Source: Streptomyces sp. HUAS ZL42 (GTDB lineage Bacteria > Actinomycetota > Actinomycetes > Streptomycetales > Streptomycetaceae). Taken from it: DNA of 64,000 bases. The notes beneath the pieces are model-generated. The model searched no databases. It was not told the origin of the DNA and saw nothing but the letters and a program-made list of their open reading frames with translations. Position 1 is the first letter of the stretch. Every line of letters starts with the position of its first letter. Location: assembly GCF_040782645.1 (NCBI RefSeq), contig NZ_CP160403.1, forward strand, positions 3,782,001-3,846,000, read 5' to 3'. The position numbers and the translations under genes were made by a program. Shown piece after piece: positions 8,279 to 15,896 of the stretch.

Positions 8279-9537
8279 CTCCCGAGCTCCTTGCGCCTGC
8301 GGAAGGTCAGCGCCGCCCGCTCCCCGCCCCGCGACCTGGTGCTGCGGTGGCGCTGAGTGCCCTCGACGCCCTTGACCAGGCCGAGTTCGCCGGCTAGGGC
8401 CCACAGGGCCTGCTTCACCGCGCTCTTGTTGTCCAGGGCGTGCACCCGGCCGGCGTCCACCGCGCCCGCCAGTTCCTTGAAGTTGGCGGGGACCGGGGTC
8501 TGGGCGATCGCCGTGCCGGTGATCTTCTGTATGAGCGCGGGCTGTATCTCCGTACCGCGGGTGTGGCGGTTGACGACGACCGTGGTCTCCTCCGCCTTGC
8601 GGATCTGCAGGCGGTCCCACATGCGGACCGTGCGCTTGGCGCCCCGCACCGCCACCACGTCCGGTGTGGTGACGAGGAGGGCGGTGTCGGCCATCTCGAC
8701 GGCGGCCGCGCCGGCGCCGCTCAGCTGGGCGCCGCAGTCGATGACGACGACCTCGTAGCGGGAGCGCAGGGCGCTGACGATCTGGCGGGCGGCCCGGTCG
8801 GTGACCTCCTCACCGCGTTCGCCCTCGCCGGGCGCGAGCAGCAGGGCGAGGCCGGTGTCGTGGCGGAAGACGGCGTCGGCGAGGACGCGCGGCGAGATGT
8901 CGGTGATGGTGGCGAGGTCGACGACGGAGCGGCGGAACTGGACGTCCAGGAAGGAGGCGATGTCGCCGGCCTGGAGGTCCATGTCGACCAGGGCGGTGCC
9001 GCGCCCGGACGCCTGGGCGGCGAGGGCGAGTTGTACGGCGGTGAGGGTGGTGCCGACGCCGCCCTTGGCCCCGCTCACCGTGACCACGGTGCCGCCGACG
9101 CCGGTGAACACGTCGCCCCCGTGGCCGAGATGGCGTCGTACGCCGACCGACCACTGGGCGACCGCCTGAACTCGGCTGGCGAGTTCCTCGTACGACAGCG
9201 GCAGCGCGACCAGGCCCCGGGCCCCGGAGTCCATGGCGGCGGAGAACAGGCCGGGGCTCGCGTCGGTGGTGACGAGGATGACGCCGACGGCCGGGAAGCG
9301 CAGGGCGACTTCGCGGATGAGTTCGAGGGCCGGGACCGGGCCGATGCGCTCGTGGACGACGACGACCTCGGGCAGTTCGTCGACCGACTCGGCGGCGAGG
9401 CGGGCGAGGGTGTCGATGAGCTGGGTGGAGTCGACGACCGGGGCGACCGGTTCGGCGTCCGGGAGCTGGCTGAGGAGGGTGGTGATGGACCGGACCGCGT
9501 CAGCGTCGCCGACTGCCGGGAGGATCCTCGTGGGCAT
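8275..9537 (-). CDS. cpaE: CpaE/TadZ-like MinD-family ATPase
   Basis: A 420-residue protein. Residues about 1-130 form an atypical receiver-like domain, as in CpaE (VVVVHERIGPVPAL, then a DASPG segment). The ParA/MinD ATPase begins at about residue 150 with VTVSGAKGGVGTT as deviant Walker A, followed by ALVDMDLQAGD and VVVIDCGA. CpaE/TadZ positions the Tad machine in the cell. The C-terminal 40 residues are basic (STRSRGGERAALTFRRRKE). It starts 9 bases after the cpaB stop, with GAGAGG upstream. Confidence 0.92.
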   Translation of the reverse strand: MPTRILPAVGDADAVRSITTLLSQLPDAEPVAPVVDSTQLIDTLARLAAESVDELPEVVVVHERIGPVPALELIREVALRFPAVGVILVTTDASPGLFSAAMDSGARGLVALPLSYEELASRVQAVAQWSVGVRRHLGHGGDVFTGVGGTVVTVSGAKGGVGTTLTAVQLALAAQASGRGTALVDMDLQAGDIASFLDVQFRRSVVDLATITDISPRVLADAVFRHDTGLALLLAPGEGERGEEVTDRAARQIVSALRSRYEVVVIDCGAQLSGAGAAAVEMADTALLVTTPDVVAVRGAKRTVRMWDRLQIRKAEETTVVVNRHTRGTEIQPALIQKITGTAIAQTPVPANFKELAGAVDAGRVHALDNKSAVKQALWALAGELGLVKGVEGTQRHRSTRSRGGERAALTFRRRKELGR

Positions 9538-9546
9538 GGCGGCCTC

Positions 9547-10254
9547 TCACTTGTCCGTGGCGAGTTCGTAGGTCCGGTCCTGGGCGGGTACCGAGCCGTC
9601 GCCGCCGGGCGCCACCAGCGCGAGCCGGACCCGCTTGGCGAACGACTCGGCGTAGGTGATGCGCTGCGCGTCGAGGGCGGACAGTGCGAAGGTGATCGGG
9701 ACGGCGTCGGTGGGCTGCCGGCCTCGGTCGTTCTCGTCGGGTTCGAGGGCGGTCAGCCTGCCCACGTCCAGCACCTTCGCGTTTGTTACGATGATCTTGG
9801 ACTGATCGGGATCACCGTCCCGTTGTCCCTCGAAGGTGGCGTACACGTTGACCGTGGATCCCGGCGTGATCTTGCCGGCGACACCGGTCGCCGCATCGAT
9901 CATGATGGCGACCTCCTGCTGCCCGGGCTGCAGGGCGGGCTGGTCGACGATCATGCCGCTCTGCAGCAGGGAGCCCTTCTTCAGCGTCGTCACGGCGATC
10001 TTGCCCCGGATCTCGGCGAGATCGGTGACCGCGGTGGACGGCAGCCACCGCTCGGGCATGCTGACCTTCTTGAACTGGCCCGTGGTGAGCGCGGTGTAGG
10101 GCGCCACGTCGGACTTCAGCTCGTACGCGGTGACCTCGGGGCCGACCTTGGACTTCACGTCGCTGATGACGGAGAGCACGCCGGCGAACGCGCCGAGGGC
10201 GCACACCACCGACAGGAGCAGGAGTATCACGCCGCGGCGCTGACGGGAGTTCAT
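9547..10254 (-). CDS. cpaB: CpaB/RcpC-like SAF-domain protein
   Basis: A 235-residue membrane-anchored protein. A single N-terminal transmembrane helix (RGVILLLLSVVCALGAFAG) leads into an SAF domain (about 50-120: VAPYTALTTGQFKKV ... LKKGSLLQSGMI) and a C-terminal RcpC/CpaB domain (MIDAATGVAGKITPGSTVNV). In Gram-negative Tad systems CpaB works at the secretin; no secretin exists here, so in this monoderm it probably helps assemble the extracytoplasmic part of the fibre. Confidence 0.9.
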   Translation of the reverse strand: MNSRQRRGVILLLLSVVCALGAFAGVLSVISDVKSKVGPEVTAYELKSDVAPYTALTTGQFKKVSMPERWLPSTAVTDLAEIRGKIAVTTLKKGSLLQSGMIVDQPALQPGQQEVAIMIDAATGVAGKITPGSTVNVYATFEGQRDGDPDQSKIIVTNAKVLDVGRLTALEPDENDRGRQPTDAVPITFALSALDAQRITYAESFAKRVRLALVAPGGDGSVPAQDRTYELATDK

Positions 10255-10311
10255 GAACCGTGCAACCTCGTATGGGGGTCGGGTCGAGCGGGCCTGAGTC
10301 GGGGGGATGCG

Positions 10312-11160
10312 TTAGCCGGTGAGCATGCGCTGGGGTTGGTCGTACGCGGGCGGGGTCGCGGAGCAGAAGACGCAGCGGTCGCCGATGACGTCGATGCCGC
10401 ACCAGTGGCAGGTGCTCTGCCGCACCGAGGTGACCAGCTGGTAGAGGACCGACAGGTCGGGCAGATAGGAACAGAACTCGATCAGTTTTCCCGTCCCCCA
10501 CCACTCGGCCGACTCGGCCGGCAGGGGGACCTCGCGCAGCCCCTGCGCGTTCCAGGCGGGGGCGAGGCCGGCGGTGACCCAGTCGGACTGGAGCTGTCCC
10601 TTGGCCACCAGCATCGAGGTGTTGAACTCCGGTCCTGCCAGGGTGACTCCGGGGCCCGCCTTGACGAGCTGCGGCTCGGGATGGGCGAGGACGGCGAACT
10701 GGCTGCCCGGGACCCAGGACTTGGCGTGGGACTTCAGGCCCACGGGGACGCGGTCGAGGCGGGCGACGGAGCCGAGGAGCGCTCCGGAGTGGATGTAGTG
10801 GGTGAGCAGCCGCCCGGCGGAGGCGAGCACGCCGGGGCTGAGGTCGCAGGACGCGAGCTGGCGTAACTGCCGGGCCAGGACCGCGAGTCCCAGCGGAGGG
10901 AGGTCCGGCCGGAGGAGGGCTATCCGGTCGCTTTCGAGCAGGGAACGGACGGTGTGCAGCCGCCGCTCCACACCGGCACCGGCGGCCTGCGAGCACAGGA
11001 CGACGACATGCCCGTACTGCTCGACCAGAGCCTGCACGCCGGTCACCGCCTGGTCGAGCGGCTGCCGGTCGAGGTCCTGCAGCACGACGGCGGGCAGGGT
11101 CCGCTCGTCCTGCTCCGGCAGCGCCATGTCGGCACTGGTCACGGCAATGGCAGTTGGCAC
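10312..11160 (-). CDS. Conserved zinc-ribbon protein heading the tad operon
   Basis: A 282-residue protein of unknown function. The N-terminal two-thirds is alpha/beta with no signal peptide or membrane helix and no catalytic motif that I recognise. The C-terminus carries CHWCGIDVIGDRCVFC, two CxxC knuckles that should bind one zinc. GTG 11160 follows GGGGAG at good spacing; the in-frame ATG at 11229 would add 23 residues without a ribosome site. It is 57 bases upstream of cpaB in the same direction and is probably the first gene of the operon. It could be a cytoplasmic assembly or regulatory factor specific to actinobacterial Tad loci (inference). Confidence 0.7.
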   Translation of the reverse strand: MPTAIAVTSADMALPEQDERTLPAVVLQDLDRQPLDQAVTGVQALVEQYGHVVVLCSQAAGAGVERRLHTVRSLLESDRIALLRPDLPPLGLAVLARQLRQLASCDLSPGVLASAGRLLTHYIHSGALLGSVARLDRVPVGLKSHAKSWVPGSQFAVLAHPEPQLVKAGPGVTLAGPEFNTSMLVAKGQLQSDWVTAGLAPAWNAQGLREVPLPAESAEWWGTGKLIEFCSYLPDLSVLYQLVTSVRQSTCHWCGIDVIGDRCVFCSATPPAYDQPQRMLTG

Positions 11161-11369
11161 GCGCAGCTCCCCGTCTCCCGGCCCGGATCGGTGCGCCGGT
11201 GTTACTCCGGAGCACCGAGATGACTTCATTGCGTGACTACCTGAGCACTGTATCCAGGGGTTCCTGACCGGAGAACAGCGTTTCTACGGCTGAGCGGTAA
11301 CTGATAGTGCACAACTCCCGTCAAATCGGGGCGTGTTGCGCACACAAATCCTTCACCGCACCCCGCCTC

Positions 11370-11396
11370 TTGACTTCGCGATTGGTCTGGACCAAC
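11370..11396 (+). promoter_or_regulatory. Chitinase promoter region with DasR (dre)-like site
   Basis: ATTGGTCTGGACCAAC (11381-11396) matches the DasR recognition palindrome (core TGGTCTAGACCA) with one change. A TTGACT at 11370-11375 just upstream could be the -35 box; no convincing -10 is visible. DasR is the GntR-family repressor of chitin and GlcNAc genes in Streptomyces, relieved by glucosamine-6-phosphate. The rest of 11161-11456 shows no gene. Confidence 0.75.
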
Positions 11397-11456
11397 TTGT
11401 ACGTCCAGCGGTGGCCACCGTCTTCTGCCTACTCCCCACTCCCCACCGGAGGCACA

Positions 11457-13151
11457 GTGGACCGCGCACCAGGCATGCCCAGCCGCAGACGGCTGTGGGC
11501 CGGAACCGTCGTGACCGCGCTCGCCCTGTGTTTGGCGAGCCCGACCGTGGCGTCCGCGGCGGACGTCAACAACGCGAAGAACGCCGGCTTCGAGTCCGGC
11601 CTGAGCAACTGGACCTGTTCGGCGAGCAGCGGTACGACCGTCTCCTCACCGGTGCACGGCGGCACGGCCGCGCTGAAGGCGACGCCGGCCGGGCAGGACA
11701 ACGCACGGTGCACCCAGACGGTGGCCGTCAAGCCCAACTCGACGTACACGCTGAGCGCGTGGGTCCAGGGCGCCTACACATACCTGGGGGCGACCGGGAC
11801 CGGCACGACGGACGTGTCGACCTGGACGCCGGACTCGACGTCGTGGAAGCAGCTGTCGACGACGTTCACGACGGGGGCCTCGACGACCTCCGTCACGGTG
11901 TACCTGCACGGCTGGTACGGACAGCCGGCGTACTACGCGGACGACGTCTCGGTGTACGGCCCGGACGGCGGCGGAGGCGGCGACCCGGCCCCGACGGTGC
12001 CGGCCGTCCCCGGCGGCCTGAAGGTGTCGGGCACGACCTCGTCGTCCGTCTCCCTGGCCTGGAACGCCGTATCGGGCGCGACGGGCTACAACGTCTACCG
12101 CAACGGCACGAAGGTGACGGCGGTGACGGGCACGTCGGCGACGGTGACGGGGCTCGCGGCTTCGACGTCGTACTCGTTCCAGGTCACGGCGACCAACGCG
12201 GCGGGTGAGTCGGCGAAGTCGGCGGCGGTGACGGGGACGACTTCGAGCGGCGGGGGTGGCGGCGTGGTGCCCAAGCACGCCGTGACGGGTTACTGGCAGA
12301 ACTTCAACAACGGGGCGACGGTCCAGAAGATCTCGGACGTCTCCTCCCAGTACGACATCATCGCGGTGGCCTTCGCGGACGCGACGACCACACCGGGCGC
12401 GGTGACCTTCAACCTGGACTCGGCCGGCCTGGGCGGCTACACGGTCGACCAGTTCAAGGCGGACATCAGGGCGAAGCAGTCGGCGGGCAAGAAGGTGATC
12501 GTCTCGGTCGGCGGCCAGAACGGCACGGTGTCGGTCAACGACTCCACGTCCGCGACGAACTTCGCGAACTCGGTGTACACGGTGATGCAGACGTACGGCT
12601 TCGACGGCGTCGACATCGACCTGGAGAACGGCCTCAACGCGACGTACATGACGCAGGCGCTGCGGTCCCTGTCGTCGAAGGCGGGTTCGTCCTTGGTCCT
12701 CACCATGGCCCCGCAGACGATCGACATGCAGTCCACGTCGAACGCGTACTTCCAGACGGCCCTGAACCTGAAGGACATCCTCACGGTCGTCAACATGCAG
12801 TACTACAACAGCGGTTCCATGCTGGGCTGCGACGGCAAGGTCTACAGCCAGGGCTCCGTGGACTTCCTGACCGCCCTGGCCTGCATCCAGCTGGAGGGCG
12901 GCCTGTCACCGTCCCAGGTGGGCCTGGGACTGCCGGCGTCGACGAGCGGGGCGGGCAGCGGGTACGTGTCGCCTTCGGTGGTGAACAACGCCCTGGACTG
13001 CCTGACGAAGGGCACGGGTTGCGGTTCCTTCAAGCCGTCCCGGACGTATCCCGAGTTGCGGGGTGCGATGACGTGGTCGACCAACTGGGACGCGGCGGCG
13101 GGGAACGCGTGGTCGAACGCCGTGGGCCCGCATGTGCACGGGCTGCCGTAA
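11457..13151 (+). CDS. Secreted GH18 chitinase with CBM and FnIII domains
   Basis: A 564-residue endochitinase. The signal peptide ends near ASA (about residue 34). A carbohydrate-binding module of the CBM4/9/16 beta-sandwich type spans about 38-170 (NAGFESGLSNWTC), a fibronectin type III domain about 180-262, and a GH18 barrel about 275-560. The catalytic DxxDxDxE motif is DGVDIDLE (residues 383-390, acid Glu390), and SVGG lies on the preceding strand. It hydrolyses beta-1,4-GlcNAc chains outside the cell. GTG 11457 has GGAGG upstream; ATG 11475 is the alternative start. The dre-like site upstream predicts control by DasR. Confidence 0.93.
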   Translation: MDRAPGMPSRRRLWAGTVVTALALCLASPTVASAADVNNAKNAGFESGLSNWTCSASSGTTVSSPVHGGTAALKATPAGQDNARCTQTVAVKPNSTYTLSAWVQGAYTYLGATGTGTTDVSTWTPDSTSWKQLSTTFTTGASTTSVTVYLHGWYGQPAYYADDVSVYGPDGGGGGDPAPTVPAVPGGLKVSGTTSSSVSLAWNAVSGATGYNVYRNGTKVTAVTGTSATVTGLAASTSYSFQVTATNAAGESAKSAAVTGTTSSGGGGGVVPKHAVTGYWQNFNNGATVQKISDVSSQYDIIAVAFADATTTPGAVTFNLDSAGLGGYTVDQFKADIRAKQSAGKKVIVSVGGQNGTVSVNDSTSATNFANSVYTVMQTYGFDGVDIDLENGLNATYMTQALRSLSSKAGSSLVLTMAPQTIDMQSTSNAYFQTALNLKDILTVVNMQYYNSGSMLGCDGKVYSQGSVDFLTALACIQLEGGLSPSQVGLGLPASTSGAGSGYVSPSVVNNALDCLTKGTGCGSFKPSRTYPELRGAMTWSTNWDAAAGNAWSNAVGPHVHGLP

Positions 13152-13194
13152 AGCGGCACGCGCGTGTGCGCGTTGCCTTCCGTAACCGCGCCAT

Positions 13195-13449
13195 GTGATC
13201 TTTGCGCACGTGGGTGCAACGGGGGATGCGATCGACCTGGCCGACGTCGTGCGGCGGGCGCGGGAGGGACACGCCCCGCCGCAGGACGTCCTCGATGCGT
13301 TTGTACGGGCGAGGGTGTAGTGCGAACGCCCGGAACAACCCGGGTCTTGACGGCAGCGCGCTCTGCTGCCGATGTTGTTCAGCTCGTTCCGCCGACGGGG
13401 CGTTGCCCTCGGCGGCAAGCGATATGAGGGACACCCAGATCTGACCTGA
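13195..13449 (+). pseudogene. Decayed small gene (SseB-like?) with two in-frame stops
   Basis: One frame reads from GTG 13195 through IDLADVVRRAREGHAPPQ and DVLDAFVRARV, hits TAG (13318-13320), continues CERPEQPGS, hits TGA (13348-13350), then runs RQRALLPM ... GGKRYEGHPDLT to a TGA near 13447. The helical N-terminus followed by a CERP-type strand looks like the SseB N-terminal family of Streptomyces, although I cannot confirm this. Codon use is Streptomyces-like across both stops, as expected for recent decay. The 13152-13476 interval otherwise holds nothing recognisable. Confidence 0.4.
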
Positions 13450-13476
13450 CACGGCGGCCATGGTCCCAGCGCTCAG

Positions 13477-13848
13477 TCAGTAACCCAGCGGCCGGTAGTA
13501 CCCCAGCACCGCCGCCAGTTGCCCGAACCACTGCGTCAGCAGCTCCCTCGGTTTCGCGTCCACGACGCACTCGTAGACCCTGCCGTCCAGGTGGACGACG
13601 GCCATCATCAGGGTCTTGCCCGTGGGGCCTGCCTTGTAGTGGACACTGCGGATCTCCTGCCAGGGGAACTCGGCGGTGAGGTCGTGGTCCTCGAAGGTGA
13701 CGCCTTCCATGTCGACCACGATGGAGTGGTGGCGGTCGACCGCCAGGAATTCCGGGCCCTCCGTCGTCGGCGGCTGGGGGTACGGCTGCGGCGTCGGGGG
13801 ACCGAAACCCTGTGGCTGCTGGTGGCCGTACGGCGGCTCGGTCGTCAT
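13477..13848 (-). CDS. Small conserved protein with PH-like fold, function unknown
   Basis: A 123-residue cytoplasmic protein with no membrane segment. A Pro/Gln/Tyr-rich N-terminal 30 residues (GHQQPQGFGPPTPQPYPQPP) is followed by a beta-rich domain (HSIVVDMEGVTFEDHDLTAEFPWQEIRSV) and a C-terminal helix (ELLTQWFGQLAAVLGYY). The strand-helix order resembles small PH-like domains, and the gene at 18870-19544 has a similar ending. ATG 13848 has GGGGGGACC upstream. It is transcribed away from the sigma-factor gene at 14062. Confidence 0.7.
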   Translation of the reverse strand: MTTEPPYGHQQPQGFGPPTPQPYPQPPTTEGPEFLAVDRHHSIVVDMEGVTFEDHDLTAEFPWQEIRSVHYKAGPTGKTLMMAVVHLDGRVYECVVDAKPRELLTQWFGQLAAVLGYYRPLGY

Positions 13849-14061
13849 CGGTCCCCCCGTCCTCGCGCTGCGATGTCTCGTCGTACCGAAACCTACCGAC
13901 CGTAAGCCGGCCGAGCCGCACCCCGGTACCCGTTCCCGTCGGCCCCCGCTGTGCCCCCGCCCTGAACCTGCCCTCACCGGGCTGTGAAACATTTCCCGGG
14001 CGCCACCGCATCAGTGAAGTGAGGGCGGTCCGGGGCGCCACGGCGACAGGGGGAACCACGC

Positions 14062-14571
14062 ATGAGACAGGTCCGCGCGGACGAGTACGCCGAGTTCGCG
14101 GCGGCGCGCGCCGGGCATCTGTACCGGTCCGCGTGTCTGCTCACCGCGGGGGACACGCACCTCGCGGAGGATCTGGTGCAGGAGACGCTCGGTCGCCTGT
14201 ACGTGCGGTGGGGGCGGGTGTCGCGGGTCGGCAATCCCGCCGCGTACGCGCAGACCGTCCTCACCCGGACCTTCCTCGCCCATCTGCGGCGCCGCAGCAG
14301 TACCGAGCGGGCGACGGACGTGCTGCCGGAGGTGGCTCATGCCGGCGACGGCGACATGCCCCTGCGGCTCACGCTCCTGGAGGCGCTCGGGCGGCTGCCC
14401 GCCAAGGACCGGGCCGTGGTCGTCCTGCGCTACTGGGAGGACCGCTCGATCGAGGAGACCGCCGACGCCATGAACGCCAGTTCGGCGGCCGTGCGCACGC
14501 GGTGCGTGCGGGCTCTCGGCCGGCTGCGCGAGCTGCTGGGCGAGGACCTCGGCGAGTACGCACGGCCCTGA
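14062..14571 (+). CDS. SigE-family ECF RNA polymerase sigma factor
   Basis: A 169-residue ECF sigma factor. Region 2 spans about 5-75 (HLAEDLVQETLGRLYVRWG) and region 4 about 105-160 (LGRLPAKDRAVVVLRYWED, then IEETADAMNASSAAVRTR). The GHLYRSACLLTAGD start and the WED motif fit the SigE-like family common in actinobacteria. ATG 14062 is preceded by AGGGGGAACC. The next gene encodes a membrane-anchored protein in the usual position of its regulator. Confidence 0.92.
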   Translation: MRQVRADEYAEFAAARAGHLYRSACLLTAGDTHLAEDLVQETLGRLYVRWGRVSRVGNPAAYAQTVLTRTFLAHLRRRSSTERATDVLPEVAHAGDGDMPLRLTLLEALGRLPAKDRAVVVLRYWEDRSIEETADAMNASSAAVRTRCVRALGRLRELLGEDLGEYARP

Positions 14572-14638
14572 CCCCGACCCGCTTCGGTCCGACCTGTTTC
14601 CGACGCACCACTTCAACCCCGCGAAAAGGTGGTTTGCC

Positions 14639-15880
14639 ATGCCCCTTGACCAGCACAGCGACCCCTTCGAGGACCGGCTCTCCGCCGCCCTGCGCAAGAC
14701 CGGCGGCGCCTTCGACACCGACCGCGCCGCGCTCGCCGCCGCCGGCCGGGTCCGTGGACGGCGGCTACGGCTGCGGCGACGGGCCACCGTCGTGGGTGGG
14801 GCGGCCGGTCTCGCGCTCGTCGGTGTGGGCGGGGCGCTGCTTCTGCCGGGGGCCGGTTCCGACGACCGGCGGGACCCCTCCGTCGCCTCGAGGCCGAAGG
14901 CCAGTGCCACGGCCGCCACCAAGCCCGTCACCGGCGACGAACTCATCCGTACGCTCGAGGATCTGCTGCCCGAGGGACAGATCAGCGGCCAGGAGGGGCG
15001 CGGCGCGGACGAGTCCCCGCTGGCGCCGTACGCGCGGGTCGTCTTCGACGACGGCAAGGGCGCGGGGGCCGTCGGAGTCGGCCTGGGCCGGGTCGAGCCG
15101 GGCAGCGATCAGGTGCGGCAGATCACGACCTGCCCGGACAAGACGTTCACCCCGCACGACACTTGCTCCACGACCCGGCTTTCCGACGGGTCGATGCTGA
15201 TGATCTTCCAGGGGTACGAGTATCCCGACCGGCGCGTGGACACCAAGTGGTGGAACGCGGAACTGGTCACCGCGGAGGGGCAGCACGTCTCGGTGAGCGA
15301 GTGGAACGCCGCAGCCGAGAAGGGCGCGCCCACCAGCCGGGCCGAACCGCCGTTGACCGTCACCCAGTTGAAGGAACTGGCCACCGCTCCCGTGTGGCGC
15401 GGATACGTCGATTCCGTCCCCGAGGACCCCAACAAGCCGACCGCGACACCGAGCGCTCCCGTGGCCATCACGGGCGCCCGTACCACTCTTCTCGAGCTGC
15501 TGCCCAAGGGGCTGGACGTGATGGCCAGGAGCAGCGACGACACCGACTTCGCCTACGCCGTCGTCGACGACGGCAAGGGCCGGAGCCTGGTCCAGGTCAA
15601 CGTGCAGGCCAACATGCTGGACGTCGCCGGCGAACTCTTCGGCGAGGGTTCCGAGACCCTGGCGGACGGCACCCGCGTCGCCGTCCGCCAGGGTCCCGGC
15701 GACAAGGGGGTGGCGGGTGTCGTGATGTGGACCGTCGACACCATGCGGGCCGACGGGCGGCGTGTCGTGATCAGCGCCTTCAACTCCGGCACCCAGCACG
15801 ACGCCGCGACCCGCAAGACCCCGGCCCTCACCATCGAGCAGCTCCGGACCATCGCCCTCAGCCCGCAGTGGTGGAAGTAG
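14639..15880 (+). CDS. Membrane-anchored protein with internally duplicated domain, sigma-factor partner
   Basis: A 413-residue protein. The cytoplasmic N-terminus (about 1-47) contains FEDRLSAALRKTGGAF and an Arg-rich stop, followed by one transmembrane helix (about 48-70) and a long exposed region. The exposed part holds two copies of one unit, each starting near LLPEG/LLPKG, then ARVVFDDGKGAGAVGVGL or AYAVVDDGKGRSLVQVNV, and ending with TVTQLKELATAPVW or TIEQLRTIALSPQWW. The position after a SigE-type sigma gene and the topology suggest an anti-sigma or sensor partner, but no zinc-finger anti-sigma motif is present. Start ATG 14639, with AGGTGG upstream. Confidence 0.75.
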   Translation: MPLDQHSDPFEDRLSAALRKTGGAFDTDRAALAAAGRVRGRRLRLRRRATVVGGAAGLALVGVGGALLLPGAGSDDRRDPSVASRPKASATAATKPVTGDELIRTLEDLLPEGQISGQEGRGADESPLAPYARVVFDDGKGAGAVGVGLGRVEPGSDQVRQITTCPDKTFTPHDTCSTTRLSDGSMLMIFQGYEYPDRRVDTKWWNAELVTAEGQHVSVSEWNAAAEKGAPTSRAEPPLTVTQLKELATAPVWRGYVDSVPEDPNKPTATPSAPVAITGARTTLLELLPKGLDVMARSSDDTDFAYAVVDDGKGRSLVQVNVQANMLDVAGELFGEGSETLADGTRVAVRQGPGDKGVAGVVMWTVDTMRADGRRVVISAFNSGTQHDAATRKTPALTIEQLRTIALSPQWWK

Positions 15881-15896
15881 GACGGGCCCCGGTCCG

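Noticed and set aside
8440..10866. An 808-residue open frame on the plus strand
   Set aside because: It is antisense to cpaE, cpaB and the zinc-ribbon gene, with Asp/Gly/Val-rich shadow composition and no domain.
13155..13180. GC-rich imperfect hairpin after the chitinase stop as terminator
   Set aside because: The stem has mismatches and no clear loop; too weak to call.
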